From Actinoplanes sp. TFC3 (GTDB lineage: Bacteria > Actinomycetota > Actinomycetes > Mycobacteriales > Micromonosporaceae): a stretch of DNA of 64,000 nucleotides. The stretch covers positions 590,573-654,572 of the forward strand of contig NZ_LOJP01000002.1 of assembly GCF_001553785.1 (NCBI RefSeq), given 5' to 3'. Position numbers and translations under genes: made by a program. Shown piece by piece: positions 15,395 to 22,855 of the stretch. Every line of letters begins with the position of its first letter. Within the stretch, counting starts at the first letter, position 1. The notes beneath the pieces are model-generated. The model made no database searches. It was not told where the DNA came from and worked only from the letters and a program-made list of their open reading frames with translations.

Positions 15395-15766
15395 ATGGCG
15401 ACCGTTGCGCTGACCACAGAGAACTTCGACGATGTGACCGGTAAGGACGGCATCGTCCTGGTCGACTTCTGGGCCAGTTGGTGCGGGCCCTGCGTGCGCT
15501 TCGCCCCGACGTACGAGCGTTCGTCGGAGAAGCACTCCGACATCGTCTTCGGCAAGGTCGACACCGAGGCCCAGCAGGAGCTTGCCGCCAAGTTCGGCAT
15601 CAGCTCCATCCCGACGATCATGGCTGTACGCGACGGCGTGCTCGTTTTCTCGCAGCCCGGCGCGCTCCCCGAGTCGGCCCTCGAGTCGTTGATCGACCAG
15701 GTCGAGAAGCTGGACATGGACGAGGTACGCCAGAAGATCGCCGAGCACGCCGACCAGGCTCACTGA
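15395..15766 (+). CDS. trxA: Thioredoxin
   Basis: A 123-residue cytoplasmic disulfide reductant. The classic active site WASWCGPC has its redox Cys pair at 30 and 33, and the cis-Pro loop is SSIPTIM. The C-terminus is somewhat longer than E. coli TrxA (KLDMDEVRQKIAEHADQ). ATG 15395 follows ACGGAGA by four bases. A SigR-type promoter lies 39-64 bases upstream and a Rho-independent terminator follows, so it is a single-gene unit expected to be induced by thiol oxidation. No thioredoxin reductase is adjacent. Confidence 0.95.
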   Translation: MATVALTTENFDDVTGKDGIVLVDFWASWCGPCVRFAPTYERSSEKHSDIVFGKVDTEAQQELAAKFGISSIPTIMAVRDGVLVFSQPGALPESALESLIDQVEKLDMDEVRQKIAEHADQAH

Positions 15767-15800
15767 TTTCTGGTCTGCACCAGTTCTCCAGCTCTGCACC

Positions 15801-15840
15801 AGCGCCGCGGGCCCTTCGGGGCCTGCGGCGCTTTTGTTTT
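15801..15840 (+). terminator. Rho-independent terminator of trxA
   Basis: AGCGCCGCGGGCCC / GGGCCTGCGGCGCT stem (one mismatch) closed by a TTCG tetraloop and followed by TTTGTTTT. Confidence 0.9.
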
Positions 15841-15898
15841 CCTTTGTTTCCCGCATGCCCCGGTCGGGTTCTTCTTCGAGAGCCCACTGGACAGGAAA

Positions 15899-15914
15899 TC
15901 GAACGTGTGTTCGA
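15899..15914 (+). promoter_or_regulatory. LexA (SOS) box
   Basis: TCGAACGTGTGTTCGA is a perfect TCGAAC-N4-GTTCGA palindrome, the Gram-positive/mycobacterial LexA site, ending nine bases before the ATG of the radical SAM gene. A LexA site is also known upstream of the homologue Rv2578c. Confidence 0.88.
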
Positions 15915-15922
15915 ATCTTGGC

Positions 15923-17896
15923 ATGCGATGGTCACACCTGTCGGCGTCGGCCGACGACGCCTCGCTCCTGGACGCAGCGCCGGCGGCCTCACCCCTGCCG
16001 CTGGCGCTGCCGGGGGCGACCATCCGCACGTTCGACACCCCCGGCTTCGCCGGTATGACGTTCTACGAGGTCCGGGCGAAATCAATGATCAACCGGGTCC
16101 CGGGCGCCTCGCGGGTGCCGTTCCAATGGACCATCAACCCCTATCGCGGCTGTTCACACGCCTGTTCCTACTGCCTGAGCGGAGACACTCCGATCCTGCT
16201 CGCCGACGGATCGATGCGCCCCCTGGCCCAGCTCAAGGCCGGCGATGCGGTCCTCGGCACGACCGGCGCCGGCCCGCACCGCCGCTATGTGACAACAACC
16301 GTGCTCGACCACTGGAGCACCACCAAGCCCGCCTTCCGGGTCACCCTCGCCGACGGCACCCGGCTCGTGTCCAGCGGTGACCACCGCTTCCTGACCGACC
16401 GCGGCTGGCGGCACGTCAGCCCGGCCGAGCCCCACCTGCCCGCCCTGGCCGTCGGCGACCGCATGTCCGGTGTTGGACACTTCGCCCACCCGCCGATGGA
16501 GTCCCCCGACTACCAGGCCGGTTTCCTGTGCGGGCTGATCCGCGGCGACGCCAGCGCTCCACCCGCCGGCACCCCGCGCGAGGGCGACGCCTGGATCCGC
16601 GCCGACAGCTACCTCGAAGACATCCCGATGCACAAGGCGCTGCGCTGGCCTGAGCTGCCTACCGGCGAGTGGTACCGGGGATTCCTGGCGGGAGCCTTCG
16701 GAGCAATCGGCACCGCTGACCGCCTGGCAATCATCTTCACCGGCCGCGATCAGGGCTTCCTGTCCCGCATCACCGACGCGCTGACCCACCTCGGGCTGCC
16801 CAGCCGCCGACCGGCGCACCCCCAGCTCGGGGGCGTGCACTCGGTCGAGATCGGCCGTGACCTGTGGTCCGCCCTGCGCTTCCGGCACCTCACCGGCGTC
16901 GCCGAGGCACCCCTGGACGCCTCCGGAGCCGGGGTGCGCAGCGACGCCGACCTGACCGTCGCCGACATCGAAGAGCTGGGCCTGACGCTGCCGCTGTTCG
17001 ACATCACCACCGGCACCGGCGACTTCATCGCCGACGGCGTGGTCAGCCATAACTGCTTCGCCCGCAACACCCACACCTACCTGGACCTGGACGCGGGCCG
17101 CGATTTCGACACCAAGGTGATCGTCAAGGTCAACGCCGGCGAGCTGATCCGCCGCGAGCTAGCCGCGCCGCGCTGGAAAGGCGAGCACGTCGCCATGGGC
17201 ACCAACGTGGACGTCTACCAGCGCGCCGAAGGCCGTTACCGCCTGATGCCCGAGATCCTCGCGGCGCTGCGCGATCACGCCAACCCGTTCTCGATCCTCA
17301 CCAAGGGCACGCTTATCCTGCGCGACCTGGAGCTGCTCAAGCAGGCCGCCACGGTCACCGGCGTCAACATCTCGTTCTCGGTCGGCTTCGTCGACGAGAC
17401 AGTGTGGCGCTCGGTCGAATCAGGCACCCCCAGCCCTCGCCGCCGCCTCGACGCGGTGCGCCGCCCGACCGACGCCGGCTTCAAGGTGAGCGTGCTGATG
17501 GCCCCGATTCTGCCCGGCCTCACCGACACAGACGAGTCCATCGAGGAAACCGTCGCCGCCATCGCCGCCTCGGGAGCCACCAGCTTATCGCCGCTCGCCC
17601 TGCACCTACGCCCCGGCGCCCGCGAGTGGTACGCAGCCTGGCTGACCCGCGAACACCCGGCCCTCGCCCCGCGCTACCGGGAGCTGTTCGGCGGCGGCTC
17701 GTACCTGTCCCCGGCCTTCCAGAACGAGATCGGCGCCCGCGTCCGCCTGGCCGCCCGCCGCCACGGCCTGCACCGAGCCACCCCCTTCGGCGCCCGCGCC
17801 ATCCCTGCCGCCTCCGCCCCAGTCGCCGCGCCCGTCGCCGCTCCCGTCGCTGCTCCCCTCACCGTCCCTGAGTCGGAGCAGCTGACCCTTCTCTGA
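15923..17896 (+). CDS. Rv2578c-family radical SAM protein interrupted by an intein
   Basis: The 657-residue precursor splices to about 363 residues. Exteins: MRWS... N-terminus, FYEVRAKSMINRVPGA, NPYRGCSHACSY (Cys77, Cys81), then after the intein C-FARNTHTYLDLD, TNVDVYQRAEG, and a C-terminal Ala/Pro repeat tail (APVAAPVAAPVAAP). The CxxxCxxC that binds the [4Fe-4S] cluster and SAM is complete only after splicing, because the third Cys is the +1 residue of the C-extein. ATG 15923 is chosen because homologues start MRW and the SOS box ends just before it; a GTG at 15905 inside the LexA box is unlikely. M. tuberculosis Rv2578c is DNA-damage regulated; the reaction is not established. I recall NCBI using an 'intein-containing Rv2578c family' name, so the intein is not unique. 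Confidence 0.92.
   Translation: MRWSHLSASADDASLLDAAPAASPLPLALPGATIRTFDTPGFAGMTFYEVRAKSMINRVPGASRVPFQWTINPYRGCSHACSYCLSGDTPILLADGSMRPLAQLKAGDAVLGTTGAGPHRRYVTTTVLDHWSTTKPAFRVTLADGTRLVSSGDHRFLTDRGWRHVSPAEPHLPALAVGDRMSGVGHFAHPPMESPDYQAGFLCGLIRGDASAPPAGTPREGDAWIRADSYLEDIPMHKALRWPELPTGEWYRGFLAGAFGAIGTADRLAIIFTGRDQGFLSRITDALTHLGLPSRRPAHPQLGGVHSVEIGRDLWSALRFRHLTGVAEAPLDASGAGVRSDADLTVADIEELGLTLPLFDITTGTGDFIADGVVSHNCFARNTHTYLDLDAGRDFDTKVIVKVNAGELIRRELAAPRWKGEHVAMGTNVDVYQRAEGRYRLMPEILAALRDHANPFSILTKGTLILRDLELLKQAATVTGVNISFSVGFVDETVWRSVESGTPSPRRRLDAVRRPTDAGFKVSVLMAPILPGLTDTDESIEETVAAIAASGATSLSPLALHLRPGAREWYAAWLTREHPALAPRYRELFGGGSYLSPAFQNEIGARVRLAARRHGLHRATPFGARAIPAASAPVAAPVAAPVAAPLTVPESEQLTLL
16172..17053 (+). 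mobile_element. Intein with degenerate LAGLIDADG region
   Basis: 294 codons. It begins with Cys1 (CLSGDTPILLADGS, block A). Block B is SSGDHRFLT, with the catalytic His. Block F/G is FDITTGTGDFIADGVVSHN, with the penultimate His and last Asn, followed by Cys+1. The insertion point is just before the third radical-SAM Cys. Two LAGLIDADG-like helices are visible: LCGLIRGDA keeps its acidic residue, while LAGAFGAIG has lost both acids (G and I in their place). Splicing should work; homing cleavage is probably dead. Codon use matches the host gene. Confidence 0.93.
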
Positions 17897-17897
17897 C

Positions 17898-17918
17898 TTG
17901 TCCACAGAGTTATCCACA
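17898..17918 (+). promoter_or_regulatory. Paired DnaA-box-like 9-mers
   Basis: TTGTCCACA (17898-17906, actinobacterial DnaA-box form) and TTATCCACA (17910-17918) in direct orientation. The second ends 30 bases before TAAGGT (17949-17954), the -10 of the CoA-binding gene, echoing 6589-6651. Confidence 0.55.
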
Positions 17919-17948
17919 GGCGCAACCCCGCCCGGCTCGCGCACTCGC

Positions 17949-17954
17949 TAAGGT
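17949..17954 (+). promoter_or_regulatory. Leaderless-type -10 (TAAGGT)
   Basis: TAAGGT, seven bases, ATG at 17962. No ribosome-binding site is present. Confidence 0.5.
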
Positions 17955-17961
17955 CGAACCC

Positions 17962-18369
17962 ATGAGAAGCGCAGCTCAACTCCTCGCGGAAGCCACCACC
18001 ATCGCAGTAGTAGGCGCCTCCCGGGACCCCAGCAAGCCCGCGCACTCAGTCCCCCTCCAAATGCTGCGCCACGGCTGGAAAATCATCCCGGTCAACCCCT
18101 TCGTCGACGAGATCTACGGCATCCCCACCGTGCCAACCCTCGCCGACCTCCCCACCCCGGTCGACATCGTCAACATCTTCCGTCCGCCGGCCGCTGCGCT
18201 GGAGGTTGTGCGGGAAGCCATCGCTGTCAAGGCTCCTGCGGTATGGCTTCAATCCGGCATTACGTCCGCTGAGGCTCGGCGGCTGGCTGCCGAGGCTGGG
18301 ATGGACTATGTGGAGGACCGGTGCCTGGCTGTGGAGCGGGCGGTCGCTGGGTTGTTCAAGGTGAGTTGA
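17962..18369 (+). CDS. CoA-binding domain protein (YccU-like)
   Basis: A 135-residue single Rossmann-fold protein of the CoA_binding_2 family. Signature: IAVVGASRDPSKPAHSVPLQML near the N-terminus, then IIPVNPFVDEIYGIPTVPTLADLP, DIVNIFRPP and VWLQSGI, with a Cys-containing end (EDRCLAVE). Related domains bind CoA in succinyl-CoA synthetase; the stand-alone form has no proven role. It has its own leaderless promoter and lies after the intein gene on the same strand. Confidence 0.87.
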   Translation: MRSAAQLLAEATTIAVVGASRDPSKPAHSVPLQMLRHGWKIIPVNPFVDEIYGIPTVPTLADLPTPVDIVNIFRPPAAALEVVREAIAVKAPAVWLQSGITSAEARRLAAEAGMDYVEDRCLAVERAVAGLFKVS

Positions 18370-18969
18370 GGCGTTCGGTGCGTAATGGGTAAGGGCGGGG
18401 AGCTTGAGCTTGGCGACTGGCGGTTGATCGCGGCGGCGGACGCTTGAGCTTGGTGACCGACGCTTGAGCTGGGAAGCGCTTGAGCGAGTGGTAGGGCGTC
18501 AGAGAAGGCGTTCGAGCCGTGGGTCGACGCTCGCGCTGAGGGAGATGCCCGGTCCAGGGCTATGTGCGTTGCGGGAGGCGCGCGACCTCAAGCCAGGACA
18601 GCCCACCCAGGCCAGGACAGCCACTCAAGCCAGGACAGCCACTCAAGCCAGGACAGCCACTCAAGCCAGGACAGCCGCTCGAGCCAGGACAGGAACCTGA
18701 GCTGCTGAAGGCGGCCCGCACAACGCCCCACCCACCCCCGCACCGACGCGAACCCGGCCTGAGCAATGGCCGAAAGCGAAGCCCAACCCCATCAGCAGTC
18801 GTGAATCCGACCGGGGGAATCCTGCCGCCCTTTTTGCCCGGCCTTGCTGGGAGCCACCCCCCGCCTCAAGCCCCATGACGTGCGAAGGGCTGGGCCAACA
18901 CGCTGGATTGGGGTGTCCGGTTTTTCGGTGCGGCTAGTACGGTGCCGGGTGAACTAGGAGGACCTTCAG
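18370..18969. other. 600-bp gap with minisatellite, no credible gene
   Basis: Frames here read as low-complexity Pro/Gln/Arg/Thr repeats on both strands, with no ribosome site or domain. The first part carries loose repeats of CGCTTGAGC(TTGG) (about 18400-18485). The second part holds the 18-bp tandem array. The last 60 bases contain the promoter and an AGGAGG site for the DUF4190 gene. Confidence 0.6.
18588..18692 (+). repeat. 18-bp tandem repeat (about 5-6 copies)
   Basis: Units close to TCAAGCCAGGACAGCCAC; the central three copies are identical or nearly so and the outer copies diverged. Read through, it would give a PGQPLK or QARTAT repeat, but no gene structure supports translation. Confidence 0.85.
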
Positions 18970-19515
18970 ATGACATACCCGCCACCGGGTGGCTCGCACG
19001 ACCCATACCAGCCGCAGCAGCCGTATGGGCAGCAGCCGCCTTCGTACGATCCGACGACACCGTATTCGCAGGATCCTTACAACGCTCCGGCTAGCGGCAC
19101 CCCGGCCAGCGGCCAGCCGTATGGGCAGCAGCCGCCACCGTATGGTGCGCCTTCCAGCGGCGCGCCGAGCGACCCCTACGGCCACCAAGCCTACGGAGCC
19201 GGGCCGCAGGCGGGGTACGGGCAGCCGGGTTACGGGCAGCCGTACGCGCAGCCACAGATGACGCCGATGGGGGCGCCGACGAACACGATGGCGATTCTGG
19301 CCCTGGTGTTCGCCTTTGTCTTCGCGCCGGCCGCGATTGTCATGGGGCATGTGGCCAAGAAGCAGATCCGGCAGACCGGGGAGGGCGGCGACGGCCTGGC
19401 CACCGCGGGTTTGTGGCTGGGCTACATCTTCACCAGCCTGTACGTCCTGCTCTGCGCCTTCTACGTCGTGGCGGTCATCTTCGCGATTGGGTCGAGCAAC
19501 GGTTCGACGTACTGA
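18970..19515 (+). CDS. DUF4190 membrane protein with Pro/Gln/Tyr/Gly-rich N-terminus
   Basis: A 181-residue protein. Residues 1-100 are low-complexity P/Q/Y/G (QPYGQQPP repeats). The C-terminal DUF4190 domain has two membrane helices (about 108-126 and 153-174) around the polar loop HVAKKQIRQTGEGGDGLATAGL. AGGAGG lies eight bases before ATG 18970. It is a paralogue of the gene at 20610 (same start MTYPP and same loop pattern). Function unknown; such proteins often occur in actinobacterial envelopes. Confidence 0.8.
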   Translation: MTYPPPGGSHDPYQPQQPYGQQPPSYDPTTPYSQDPYNAPASGTPASGQPYGQQPPPYGAPSSGAPSDPYGHQAYGAGPQAGYGQPGYGQPYAQPQMTPMGAPTNTMAILALVFAFVFAPAAIVMGHVAKKQIRQTGEGGDGLATAGLWLGYIFTSLYVLLCAFYVVAVIFAIGSSNGSTY

Positions 19516-19523
19516 GACGCGCC

Positions 19524-19558
19524 GCCGCCCGGTGGCTCGCAGGGGTCCACCGGGCGGC
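19524..19558. terminator. Bidirectional hairpin between DUF4190 gene and SDR gene
   Basis: GCCGCCCGGTGG / CCACCGGGCGGC, a 12-bp perfect stem with an 11-base loop between convergent genes. Confidence 0.8.
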
Positions 19559-19580
19559 CCACGACGACGCGAACACCAGC

Positions 19581-20342
19581 TCAGCGGAATTCGGCCTCGC
19601 GGACGCTGTTGCCGCCGTCGACCACCAGCATCTGGCCGGTGATGTACGAGGCGGCCGGCGAGCACAGGAAAGCGATCGCCGCGGCCACCTCATCGGGTGT
19701 GCCGGGGCGGCCGATCGGGGTGCCCAGGCCCTGCTTGATCTCCGTCACCGTGGAGGCGGCCGTGTAGATCGTGCCGGGGGCCACGCAGTTGACGTTGATG
19801 CCGTCGGCCACCAGTTCCATGGCCAAAGCCCTGGTCAGACCCACCACCCCGGACTTCGCCGCCGCGTAGGCCGCCTCGGTGGGCAGGGCGTTGATCGGGC
19901 CGGCGGTGGCCGCCAGGTTGACGATGCGGCCCCAGCCGCCTTCGGACATGCCACCGACGAACGCCCGGCTGCACAGGAACGCGGTGCTCAGGTTGCGGTC
20001 GATCTCGGCTTTCCACTCGTCGTACGTGAGCTGGGCGACCGGGCGAAGCACCTCGGGGCTGGTGCGGCTGGCCAGGCCCGCATTGTTCACCAGCACCTGC
20101 ACGTCGCCGAGCTGGTCAACGATCGCGTCGGCCAGGGCTCCCACCTCGGCCTCATCCGTCAGGTCAGCCACGAAGCCGGTGACGCCCAGTTCGGTGGCGC
20201 GCTCGTGGATGCGGCGGGTGGTGGAGACGATGGCCACCCGAGCGCCGAGGTCGCGCAAGCGGCGTGCGGTGGCGTAGCCGATGCCGTCCGGGCTGCCTGC
20301 ACCGGTGACCAGAGCGACCTTGCCATCCAAGCGGAGTGTCAC
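19581..20342 (-). CDS. Short-chain dehydrogenase/reductase (SDR)
   Basis: A 253-residue NAD(P)-dependent oxidoreductase. The cofactor motif TGAGSPDGIGYA follows the start. NNAG is present, as are the active-site YxxxK (AAYAAAKSG) and the C-terminal GQMLVVDGG. The usual catalytic Ser of 'NISS' is replaced (VNLAATAG); a Thr stands 13 residues before the Tyr and might serve. GTG 20342 has GAGGAGG eight bases upstream, so the longer frame from 20486 is rejected. The substrate is unknown; the sequence resembles FabG-type reductases. It is convergent with one DUF4190 gene and divergent from its paralogue. Confidence 0.87.
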   Translation of the reverse strand: MTLRLDGKVALVTGAGSPDGIGYATARRLRDLGARVAIVSTTRRIHERATELGVTGFVADLTDEAEVGALADAIVDQLGDVQVLVNNAGLASRTSPEVLRPVAQLTYDEWKAEIDRNLSTAFLCSRAFVGGMSEGGWGRIVNLAATAGPINALPTEAAYAAAKSGVVGLTRALAMELVADGINVNCVAPGTIYTAASTVTEIKQGLGTPIGRPGTPDEVAAAIAFLCSPAASYITGQMLVVDGGNSVREAEFR

Positions 20343-20609
20343 CGGTCCGTCCTCCTCAGCAACGGCGGCCGCCAGCTCTGAGTGCACCGCTTCGGCGACT
20401 GCGGAGGGCTCGCTGGGCACGGACTCAGAATGGGCGTCGTAGACCATGCGGCGATCCTGCCCGCTCGCGCCCACGGGGGCAAACATCAGCTCGATCGTGG
20501 CGCGATAGTCCAGCGGCCCCGGGCCACAGAGCCGTAACGGGGGCTTCGCGCACGTGCCCGGGTCTTCTACCCTGGTGATTCACCCAGCGCGCCGGACGGA
20601 GGCAGCACC

Positions 20610-21122
20610 TTGACCTACCCACCGACGCCCGGTCCGGACGGCACCTACCCCGTGCCCCCGGACCCGCCGGTCCAGCCCTACCAGCAACCGCAGAATCCCG
20701 CATACCCGCAGTACGGCCAACCGCAGAACCCGTACCCGCAGCCGCCCAACCCGTTCGCGCCGCAGCCGCAGCCCGGCCAGCCACCCTACGACTATGGCTA
20801 TCAGGGCAGCCCGTACGCGTACTCGCCGTACACGGGCATCCGCCGCCCAACCGACGGCCTGGCCATCGCGTCCCTGGTCGTGTCCATCGTCTCGGTCCTG
20901 GGGCTGTGTGCGTGGTGGATCGGTGGCGTGCTCGGCATCCTCGGCGCGATCTTCGGCCATGTGGCCCGGCGGCGCATGCGGACCACTGGGGCATCGGGGG
21001 CCGGGATGGCGCTCGCGGGCATCATCATCGGCTGGGTCGTCGCCGCGATTGCGATCATCGGGGCCGTTGTCGTCGTGATCGCGCTGGCCCACGACTCGGG
21101 TTCGAGCGGTAACACCTTCTGA
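20610..21122 (+). CDS. DUF4190 membrane protein (paralogue), TTG start
   Basis: A 170-residue protein: Pro/Gln/Tyr-rich disordered region (1-80), then two helices (about 84-115 and 130-160) around HVARRRMRTTGASGAGMALAG, matching the DUF4190 pattern of the gene at 18970. TTG 20610 is chosen because ACGGAGG lies seven bases upstream and the resulting start MTYPP matches the paralogue. A -10-like TACCCT lies about 36 bases before. Role unknown; both copies flank the SDR gene. Confidence 0.8.
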   Translation: MTYPPTPGPDGTYPVPPDPPVQPYQQPQNPAYPQYGQPQNPYPQPPNPFAPQPQPGQPPYDYGYQGSPYAYSPYTGIRRPTDGLAIASLVVSIVSVLGLCAWWIGGVLGILGAIFGHVARRRMRTTGASGAGMALAGIIIGWVVAAIAIIGAVVVVIALAHDSGSSGNTF

Positions 21123-21128
21123 ACCGGC

Positions 21129-21764
21129 TCAGCCCCCGGGCGGCGGGGCGGTCGGGACGCTGGTACGGGCGATCGGCACCACCGGGCCCTGCTCGACCAC
21201 GATGAGCGGGGCCTTGCGGCCGTAGTGCTCGGGAAGCTCGACGCGGGCGCGCTGCACGTCGGGCGTGCCCACCTCGACGCCGGCGCCGTCGTGGCGGGCC
21301 GAAATGGTGGCGATGAAGATGCCGCGCGACTTCCAGGCGGCGATGTCGTCGCGGACGCGGTCGTGCCAGGCGTTGAGCTCGTCGAGGCCGTGCTCGGCGT
21401 CGCGGACGAAGACGCAGGTGTTCTCGGCGGCCTGGCGGATGAGGTCGTCGAGGGGCGCCGAGGGAACGCGGTAGACGATGGCTCGTACCCGTTCCTGATC
21501 GACCTCGATGCCCGCATAGCTGGCCGCATGCTCGGAGCGTCCGGCCTTGTCGATGCGGGCGATCGCCGCGTCCAGGTCCTTGGGCGTGACCGGCAGCGTG
21601 CGCCCGCCGATGGTCATGGTCTCCGGGCTCCGGCTGAACTCGCAGCCCGCCGTGGTCCAGCCGCCCAGCAGGCCGGGTTGGATCGGCTCGGGCTCGTCGC
21701 AGCCGCCGGTCATGAGCAGCACCCCGGACGCCAGGCAGCCGAGCAGGTATCGATAGCCACGCAT
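21129..21764 (-). CDS. Putative lipoprotein of unknown function
   Basis: A 211-residue protein with a signal peptide (MRGYRYLLGCLASGVLLMTGGC). The Cys at 22 after TGG is a weak lipobox, so lipid anchoring outside the membrane is likely but not certain. The mature part has two more Cys (WTTAGCEF, NTCVFVRDA), a helical region (DELNAWHDRVRDDIAAWKSRG) and a Pro-rich end. No known domain is recognised. Its stop lies six bases from that of the convergent DUF4190 gene. Confidence 0.65.
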   Translation of the reverse strand: MRGYRYLLGCLASGVLLMTGGCDEPEPIQPGLLGGWTTAGCEFSRSPETMTIGGRTLPVTPKDLDAAIARIDKAGRSEHAASYAGIEVDQERVRAIVYRVPSAPLDDLIRQAAENTCVFVRDAEHGLDELNAWHDRVRDDIAAWKSRGIFIATISARHDGAGVEVGTPDVQRARVELPEHYGRKAPLIVVEQGPVVPIARTSVPTAPPPGG

Positions 21765-21817
21765 CGCATCCCCCCTCTTTACCGTGCGGATCGGCGCTCC
21801 GCCAGGGTTTCAACGAG

Positions 21818-22723
21818 TCAGAGCGGGTCGGCGTCCCCCAGGGCCCGGGTTTTGCCACCCAGGATCACGATCGCCACCCCGGCCACCAGGACCGCCAAGC
21901 CGGGCAGCGCCGAGAGCCGTGGCTGCTGACCCAGCCAGAGCCAGGCCAGGGTGGCCGCGCCGGGAACTTCGAGCAGGATCAGCACGCTGACCGTGGTGGC
22001 CGGCACCTTCTCGAGCGCGTAGTTGAACATCGAGTGCCCCAGTAATTGCGCGCCAACCACCAGCGCCAGGATTGCCGCCCACGTCTGGTTGTCGTACCCG
22101 GCCAGGGGCACGCCCGCGATCAGGCAGCCGATCAAGAGCAGCACTGCACAAGTGCCATAACAGGCCCAGGTGTACGTCGTGGTGCTGATCCGTACCCGGG
22201 CCCGCTCACCGAACAGCGTGTAGACCGCGGCCGCCATCCCGCCGAGCACCGCCAGCACGTCGGCCAGCACCGCGCGCCCGGACACCCCGGCATCCACCCC
22301 GGTCGCCCAGGCCACGCCCACGACCGCGAGGGCGATGCCGAGCCAGCCGGTGCGGGTGGGCCGGTCCGGGGATCGCAGTGCCGCGGCCAGTACACCCTGC
22401 CAGACCGGCTGGGTGGCGACCAAGGCGGTGGCGGTGGCCACGGAACCGAGTTGCACCGAGGGCATCCAGGTCGCGAAGTGCGCCGCCAGGGCAACGCCGG
22501 CCAGCACGCAGGAGAGGCCGCCGTTCGCAGGCAGTGTTCGTACCTCGGCACGCCTTGGACCTGCACTTATCGGGGTCAGCGCGGCGAAGGCGAGGCCATT
22601 GCGCCAGAAGGCCACGGCCACGGCGGGGGCGGCCGCGAACGCGATCAGTGGCGCCGACGACGACACCGCCAGAACCGCAACGACCAGCGCGGCCACGGTG
22701 AGCAATCCGGGCGTTGATCGCAT
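21818..22723 (-). CDS. EamA/DMT-family transporter
   Basis: A 301-residue protein with ten predicted membrane helices in two EamA halves (first 10-150, second about 160-295), typical of drug/metabolite exporters. The ATG at 22723 is preceded by AAGGA five bases upstream; longer in-frame starts run through the regulatory spacer. Cargo unknown. It is divergent from a HAD-hydrolase gene. Confidence 0.85.
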   Translation of the reverse strand: MRSTPGLLTVAALVVAVLAVSSSAPLIAFAAAPAVAVAFWRNGLAFAALTPISAGPRRAEVRTLPANGGLSCVLAGVALAAHFATWMPSVQLGSVATATALVATQPVWQGVLAAALRSPDRPTRTGWLGIALAVVGVAWATGVDAGVSGRAVLADVLAVLGGMAAAVYTLFGERARVRISTTTYTWACYGTCAVLLLIGCLIAGVPLAGYDNQTWAAILALVVGAQLLGHSMFNYALEKVPATTVSVLILLEVPGAATLAWLWLGQQPRLSALPGLAVLVAGVAIVILGGKTRALGDADPL

Positions 22724-22855
22724 CTTCATCCTTGCCCGTCGTTTCTTGCACATGAGCAAGTCACAGTTTGTGGACCTCCGTTGAGCGGAAAGTGAGCATC
22801 TGGTTACGCTCACCGCCGTTAACTTTTGGTCAATGCCCCTGGAGGGTGATTCTTG

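Noticed and set aside
15899..15907. GTG at 15905 as start of the radical SAM gene
   Set aside because: It lies inside the LexA box; homologues begin MRW, which matches the ATG at 15923.
18400..18485. HspR HAIR elements from the CTTGAGC repeats
   Set aside because: HAIR needs CTTGAGT-N7-ACTCAAG; here the repeats are direct, not inverted with that spacing.
18464..18878. Two overlapping plus-strand frames reading through the minisatellite
   Set aside because: Pure repeat translation (PGQPLK or QARTAT), no ribosome site, no domain, and different frames give equally long products.
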